From GCA-002726655 sp046582185 (GTDB lineage Bacteria; Pseudomonadota; Gammaproteobacteria; Pseudomonadales; Azotimanducaceae), in the NCBI GenBank assembly GCA_046582185.1, contig JAYGEX010000025.1, positions 151,155-215,154 of the forward strand: DNA of 64,000 nt, written 5' to 3'. This document shows positions 60,019-64,000 of the stretch, in pieces; the stretch's first letter is position 1; every line of letters starts with the position of its first letter. Position numbers and translations under genes: made by a program. The notes beneath the pieces are model-generated. The model ran no database searches and was not told the DNA's origin. It saw nothing but the letters and a program-made list of their open reading frames with translations.

Positions 60019-63000
60019 TCACACATCAGTCAACTGCATCCAACCATTTCGCCGGGAAATGATATAAATTCCGCACAGGAACAAAATCAAAAATGGATCA
60101 ATAGCCCCTCCACCGCCTCCACGCGAGCGTCGAGTAGGGTCGGACGCGTCCAGCGGATCAGTGCCATCATTGATCTCTGACAGATTACTGACACCATCAC
60201 CATCAGCGTCTTGTGACGCATCTCGAGGATCCAGCGGATCAAATCCATACTGCACTTCAGAGAAATCCGACATCCCATCATTGTCATCATCTGGATCGGC
60301 ATTATCGCCTACGCCATCTCCATCTGTGTCCGATGTCTCTGAAGGGTCAAGAGGAAACGCATCTTCAGAATCATCTATCCCATCATTGTCATCATCTGGA
60401 TCGGCATTATCGCCTACGCCATCTCCATCGGTGTCTGATGTCTCTGAAGGATCAAGGGGAAACGCATCTTCAGAATCATCTGCCCCATCATTGTCATCAT
60501 CTGAATCGCAGGTATCGCCAATACCGTCGGAATCAAAATCACTCTGTGATGGGTTGAATTCGGATACGCAGTTATCATCAACATCGGGGACACCATCATC
60601 ATCACTGTCTGGCAAAGCAGTTGGATCCACACTGACACTTATTTCTATATTCCCTTCAGAAGAAGCGTATCCATCTACCGCAATTGAATACTCTGTATCG
60701 GCGACGGCCAAGAAGGTTACCCGACTCTCGAGCTGATCAAAATCATCGTTGGAGGCAATATTAATCAAAGATTCGACATTGTCTCCGGTATAGACCGCGA
60801 GAGTTGTATCGTAATTACTACCGGCTAAAGAAACAGTGGCCTCACCATCTACCGGGGCAATCCAGAACCACCATGCCGAGGCCAGGGGAATTGACACCCC
60901 GGCGTGGTCAGGTTCTCCAGATTCACCTCCCTTGCCAGTATTGTCGCCCAGATCAGATGCATTTAGACCCACAAGCTCTATACTGCCGCCAAACGAATCA
61001 TTGACAGAACCGGGGGTTTCCGGGGTGAAGGAATAGTTCATTAAAATCTGGCCCCTACTCGATGAATATCCATCAATGGCGATTCTGTATTCCACTCCGC
61101 TTTTAACTATCACAGTGAGAAAACTTTGGACCCCTTCTACAGCATCGTCGTTGCTACCCAGCTCCGTGAGGTTTCCTAACACGCCTCCTGAATATATCGC
61201 CAGAGTAGTGTCATAGTCACTGCCAAACGTATCTACATCGAGAGTTCCGTTTGATGGAGCAACCCATGAATACCACACAGACTCAAGCGGGATACTCACC
61301 AATGCATGGTCCGGCTCATCGGGCTCACCTGTCGCCAATATATTTGTACCACTGACTCTCCCCGACGTGTTTTCAATTCTTGTGGCCTGCTCGAATAAAT
61401 CATTAACGGGAACTATCGCAACCAGATCTACGGATACGTAAGCACTAGCGCTCACAGCGGAGCCAGCCATGTTCGATACCTGAACCGTATACGATCCGGT
61501 ATCCTCGATTTCTGCTGCTTGAAACTCAAGAACATCGCTCGAAGCCCCTCCAATGGGCAGACTATCCTTGTACCATTGGTAGCTGAGCGGAGCGGCTCCG
61601 GTAGCGCTCACGGCAAGAGAGAAACTGTCACCGACAAGAACACTTCTTCCTGTTGGCTGCTGGATGATAGCGGGCACACCCGATCCGGCTCCGGGAGATG
61701 GATAATTCAACAGAACCTGCCCTGTCGCTCCCGAAAAACCATCAACCTGCACTTGGTAGCGAGTACCTGCGCTCGCTTGAAAAGTCACCGAACTCTGGAG
61801 TCCGTTTGAATCATCATTATCTCCAACAAGTTGGAGTGCATCCAGCGACTCGCCTTGGTAAATCGCCAGTGTGGTATCATAATCGCTACCCGAAGTGGTA
61901 ATGGTCACCTCCTCATCCTCCCCCGCCGCCCATTCCCACCAGATAGTACGCCCTCCCGCTGCGTCTATTGGGTTGGCCACTTCACCAGCTTCCATTGTCG
62001 CATTCTCATTGCTTCCGCTGGATTGCGTACTCCCTGCGCTCAGGGCTACGCGATCAGCAAAGTCATCATTTACGGGTCGCAGTGGGATATTGAAATCAAA
62101 GACTTCGACTTTGGGGCTCTTGTCCGGCGCCGAGGCGGAGATCGTAAGTGAAACCGGGGATTGCTCGCTCGGAATATCCATAACGACACTGTAGACCCCA
62201 TTATCGGCAGCCTGATCCGGATAAACGCCATCATCCCGGAAAATTCGCTCAGCCTGACCCTGAAAGGACCCCGTGACTGCAGCCATTGTCACGGGACTCA
62301 GGTCGGTCACCGTAACGAAGACAGGGCTGGAAGCGCCTGCATTGAGATTTTCTACGCTCACGGATAACTCCAACTCACCATCTTCGGCAATGGCTAGCGC
62401 GGCGGAGGCATTGACCATTCCACCTGTCAGCACTCGGCCGTACAAAGACGTAAGCGGGGTAATGGAGGTGAAAAGTCTCTGCTTGAGTTCCTGTACGCCA
62501 ATACCCGGAAACTCACTGACTAGAAGGGCTGCCACTCCTGCAACGTGGGGGGCTGCCATGCTAGTGCCGGCATACGAGCTGTACGCTGTATCCGACCCCG
62601 AAACAGAAGAGTAAATTTCGACCCCGGGAGCGGCAATATCCACTGTCATCTCCCCATAGTTGGAGAAGTTAGCTAGAGTACCTGCCCGGTCGATTGCCGC
62701 TACAGAAACAATATTTTCCACGTCATAATTCGAAGGATAGGATGGCGTAGTATCGTTGTTCCTTGAATCATTGCCGGCCGCCGCTACGAAAAGAATGCCT
62801 GCCTGATTTGCTGCGGCAATAGCGTCCGCCAATGCCTGACTATAGCCGCCGCCGCCCCAACTGGCGTTAATGATATCGGCTCCATGGTCGATCGCGTACT
62901 CAATCAACTCGATAGAATGGCTAATATCCCCTGATCCCGTACTACTCAAGAACTTGAGAGCCATCAACTTCGCGGAGTATGCAACTCCAGCATGGGGATT

Positions 63001-63819
63001 CCCGTCGAAGGCAGTGGCCGCAATCGTCCCAGCAATGTGACTTCCGTGATCATTATCATCCATCGGATCACCGCTACCAGTAATGGTATTAATGCCATAC
63101 ACGTCATCCACATAACCATTAGAGTCATCATCAACCCCATTCCCTGGTATTTCACCAGGGTTAGTCCACATGTTTGCGTGAAGATCCTGATGGGTATACC
63201 GAATTCCTGTATCGGTCACGGCCACAACCACTGCCGTGCCAGTAGAAATATCCCACGCCGATTTTGGATTGATATCGATACCGGACAGGCCACCGTTCTG
63301 CCCCGTGTTTCTCAATCCCCAGAGATCGCCGTTCAAATAGGCGGAATCATCTGGTTCCGAAAGAATATGTACAATCCAGTCCGGCTCAACGTACTCATAC
63401 AACCCACTTGACCTCAAGCTCTTGATTATCTGCAGAATGTCTCTGCCGCCCTGGTTTCTCAGGGAATTGGTCTTGCTCAGCTTCAGGCGTTGAAGTCCGC
63501 GTACATGCCTGAACTGTTTTTCGACTTGCAGGCCTTCCTTTTCCATCAAGATAGATCCATCGTTGGATGCGATCTCAGCGACCCGACCTTCTGCAGACTT
63601 GAGTTTGACAATTATTCGGTCAGCACGCGCCTTTTTCCCGTTGATGCCCACTAGTGTGCGGGGTATGTTTCTCAGCTCAGCTTGATCGCTGTGTGTTTTA
63701 TGATCTGAAACTTTGCGATCAAGCTTGTTGGATGTATCCACACCGGCAAAGCCAGCATCCGATAGGATGAGGCCAAGCAATAGAGCAGACGTTGTAATGT
63801 ATTTGTAGTGTAAATTCAT
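60019..63819 (-). CDS. Subtilisin-like S8 protease with GlyGly-CTERM anchor
   Basis: A 1266-residue secreted protease. Signal peptide (ALLLGLILSDAGFA), an I9-like propeptide (residues 60-150), and a subtilase domain with D203 (AVTDTGIRY), H258 (NDHGSHIAGT), N350 and S420 (YAGTSMAAPHVAG). Three PPC-like domains follow (each with SDYDTTLAIYQG-like or SNYDTTLAVY motifs), with an Ig-like domain (VSATGAAPLSYQWYK) between the first and second. Next are calcium-binding thrombospondin type-3 repeats (DSDDDGVPDVDDNC; DTDGDGVGDNADPDDDNDG units). The tail RRSRGGGGGAIDPFLILF...SRR, with GGGGG at 1234-1238, is a GlyGly-CTERM signal. It lies convergent with a rhombosortase, its likely processing enzyme. 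The tail continues nine residues after the basic patch, slightly unusual. Confidence 0.92.
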   Translation of the reverse strand: MNLHYKYITTSALLLGLILSDAGFAGVDTSNKLDRKVSDHKTHSDQAELRNIPRTLVGINGKKARADRIIVKLKSAEGRVAEIASNDGSILMEKEGLQVEKQFRHVRGLQRLKLSKTNSLRNQGGRDILQIIKSLRSSGLYEYVEPDWIVHILSEPDDSAYLNGDLWGLRNTGQNGGLSGIDINPKSAWDISTGTAVVVAVTDTGIRYTHQDLHANMWTNPGEIPGNGVDDDSNGYVDDVYGINTITGSGDPMDDNDHGSHIAGTIAATAFDGNPHAGVAYSAKLMALKFLSSTGSGDISHSIELIEYAIDHGADIINASWGGGGYSQALADAIAAANQAGILFVAAAGNDSRNNDTTPSYPSNYDVENIVSVAAIDRAGTLANFSNYGEMTVDIAAPGVEIYSSVSGSDTAYSSYAGTSMAAPHVAGVAALLVSEFPGIGVQELKQRLFTSITPLTSLYGRVLTGGMVNASAALAIAEDGELELSVSVENLNAGASSPVFVTVTDLSPVTMAAVTGSFQGQAERIFRDDGVYPDQAADNGVYSVVMDIPSEQSPVSLTISASAPDKSPKVEVFDFNIPLRPVNDDFADRVALSAGSTQSSGSNENATMEAGEVANPIDAAGGRTIWWEWAAGEDEEVTITTSGSDYDTTLAIYQGESLDALQLVGDNDDSNGLQSSVTFQASAGTRYQVQVDGFSGATGQVLLNYPSPGAGSGVPAIIQQPTGRSVLVGDSFSLAVSATGAAPLSYQWYKDSLPIGGASSDVLEFQAAEIEDTGSYTVQVSNMAGSAVSASAYVSVDLVAIVPVNDLFEQATRIENTSGRVSGTNILATGEPDEPDHALVSIPLESVWYSWVAPSNGTLDVDTFGSDYDTTLAIYSGGVLGNLTELGSNDDAVEGVQSFLTVIVKSGVEYRIAIDGYSSSRGQILMNYSFTPETPGSVNDSFGGSIELVGLNASDLGDNTGKGGESGEPDHAGVSIPLASAWWFWIAPVDGEATVSLAGSNYDTTLAVYTGDNVESLINIASNDDFDQLESRVTFLAVADTEYSIAVDGYASSEGNIEISVSVDPTALPDSDDDGVPDVDDNCVSEFNPSQSDFDSDGIGDTCDSDDDNDGADDSEDAFPLDPSETSDTDGDGVGDNADPDDDNDGIDDSEDAFPLDPSETSDTDGDGVGDNADPDDDNDGMSDFSEVQYGFDPLDPRDASQDADGDGVSNLSEINDGTDPLDASDPTRRSRGGGGGAIDPFLILFLCGIYIISRRNGWMQLTDV
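60274..60588 (-). repeat. 105-bp tandem repeats in TSP3 region
   Basis: Two complete and one partial copy of a 105-base unit (35 codons) start at 60274, 60379 and 60484, coding for DAFPLDPSETSDTDGDGVGD-type calcium loops. The first two differ at only a few positions, mostly silent, so the duplication is recent and still under protein selection. Copy number may vary between strains. Confidence 0.85.
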
Positions 63820-64000
63820 AATCTCTCAAACCTGTACTTCTAACTATGCTGCTAATTATGAAGATAAGAAAAACAAACCAACGATTCCCATATCAAGCAA
63901 AGTATACACATTGTTCCAGGTCAACCAAACGGTTGGTGCTTTCGTTGAATTTTAGCCAACAGGGAATTCTCTTACCCGATCACGGGTGCTTGGCTCACAT

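Noticed and set aside
1..64000. CRISPR arrays, prophage genes, toxin-antitoxin pairs, rRNA and tRNA genes
   Set aside because: Looked for on both strands; no regularly spaced repeats, phage structural genes or RNA signatures seen.

Overview
The window looks like part of the chromosome of a heterotrophic, probably marine or aquatic gammaproteobacterium. This rests on an OxyR with the gammaproteobacterial two-cysteine signature, ArfB, a type IV pilin-like gene, a rhombosortase next to a GlyGly-CTERM protease, DUF5916 and S41-type secreted proteins, and a GC content that looks near 50%. The genus cannot be fixed from this stretch. No rRNA, tRNA, CRISPR array, prophage or complete insertion sequence was found.

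Layout. 0-13.5 kb: a prepilin-like gene, two enoyl-CoA hydratases, a DUF5916 outer-membrane protein, a HAD phosphatase, ChaC, ArfB, an M20 amidohydrolase, an AhpD/CMD-fold protein, an ACAD10-type phosphotransferase and a spinster-type MFS transporter. 13.5-27.6 kb: korAB, a broken trypsin-like/FHA gene, a TPP decarboxylase divergent from an LLM-class flavin/F420 oxidoreductase, a peroxiredoxin-glutaredoxin fusion divergent from oxyR, a phytanoyl-CoA dioxygenase, and glmS divergent from a TrmB-like regulator. 27.7-46 kb: CBS-domain protein, M32 carboxypeptidase, acyl-CoA synthetase, histidine phosphatase, NhaC antiporter, AraC/VOC pair, RIO kinase, acyl-CoA carboxylase beta subunit and several small secreted proteins. 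46.5-51.6 kb is an accessory island: PadR regulator, DUF1294 and cold-shock genes, at least two integron attC-like sites with no integrase, two copies of a 135-155 bp inverted-repeat element flanking a deazaflavin-type oxidoreductase, and a large broken secreted-protein gene. 51.8-57.5 kb: a styrene-oxide-isomerase-like membrane protein, a PF10118 metal hydrolase, then an acyl-CoA dehydrogenase / CoA-transferase / SDR cluster. 57.5-59.0 kb has no convincing protein gene but holds a phased set of DnaA-box-like sites and a candidate long structured RNA ending in a clear intrinsic terminator. 59.0-63.8 kb: a rhombosortase and its probable substrate, a 1266-residue subtilisin-like protease.

Themes. 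Many genes handle CoA thioesters (two hydratases, ACAD, CaiB transferase, acyl-CoA synthetase, carboxylase beta, KorAB), suggesting use of lipids or other hydrophobic carbon. A dispersed MITE-like repeat occurs five times plus one fragment. Five non-core genes are each broken by single-base indels in short homopolymers, while roughly 40 other genes are intact. Either these genes are decaying or the assembly has local errors; the sequence alone does not decide.
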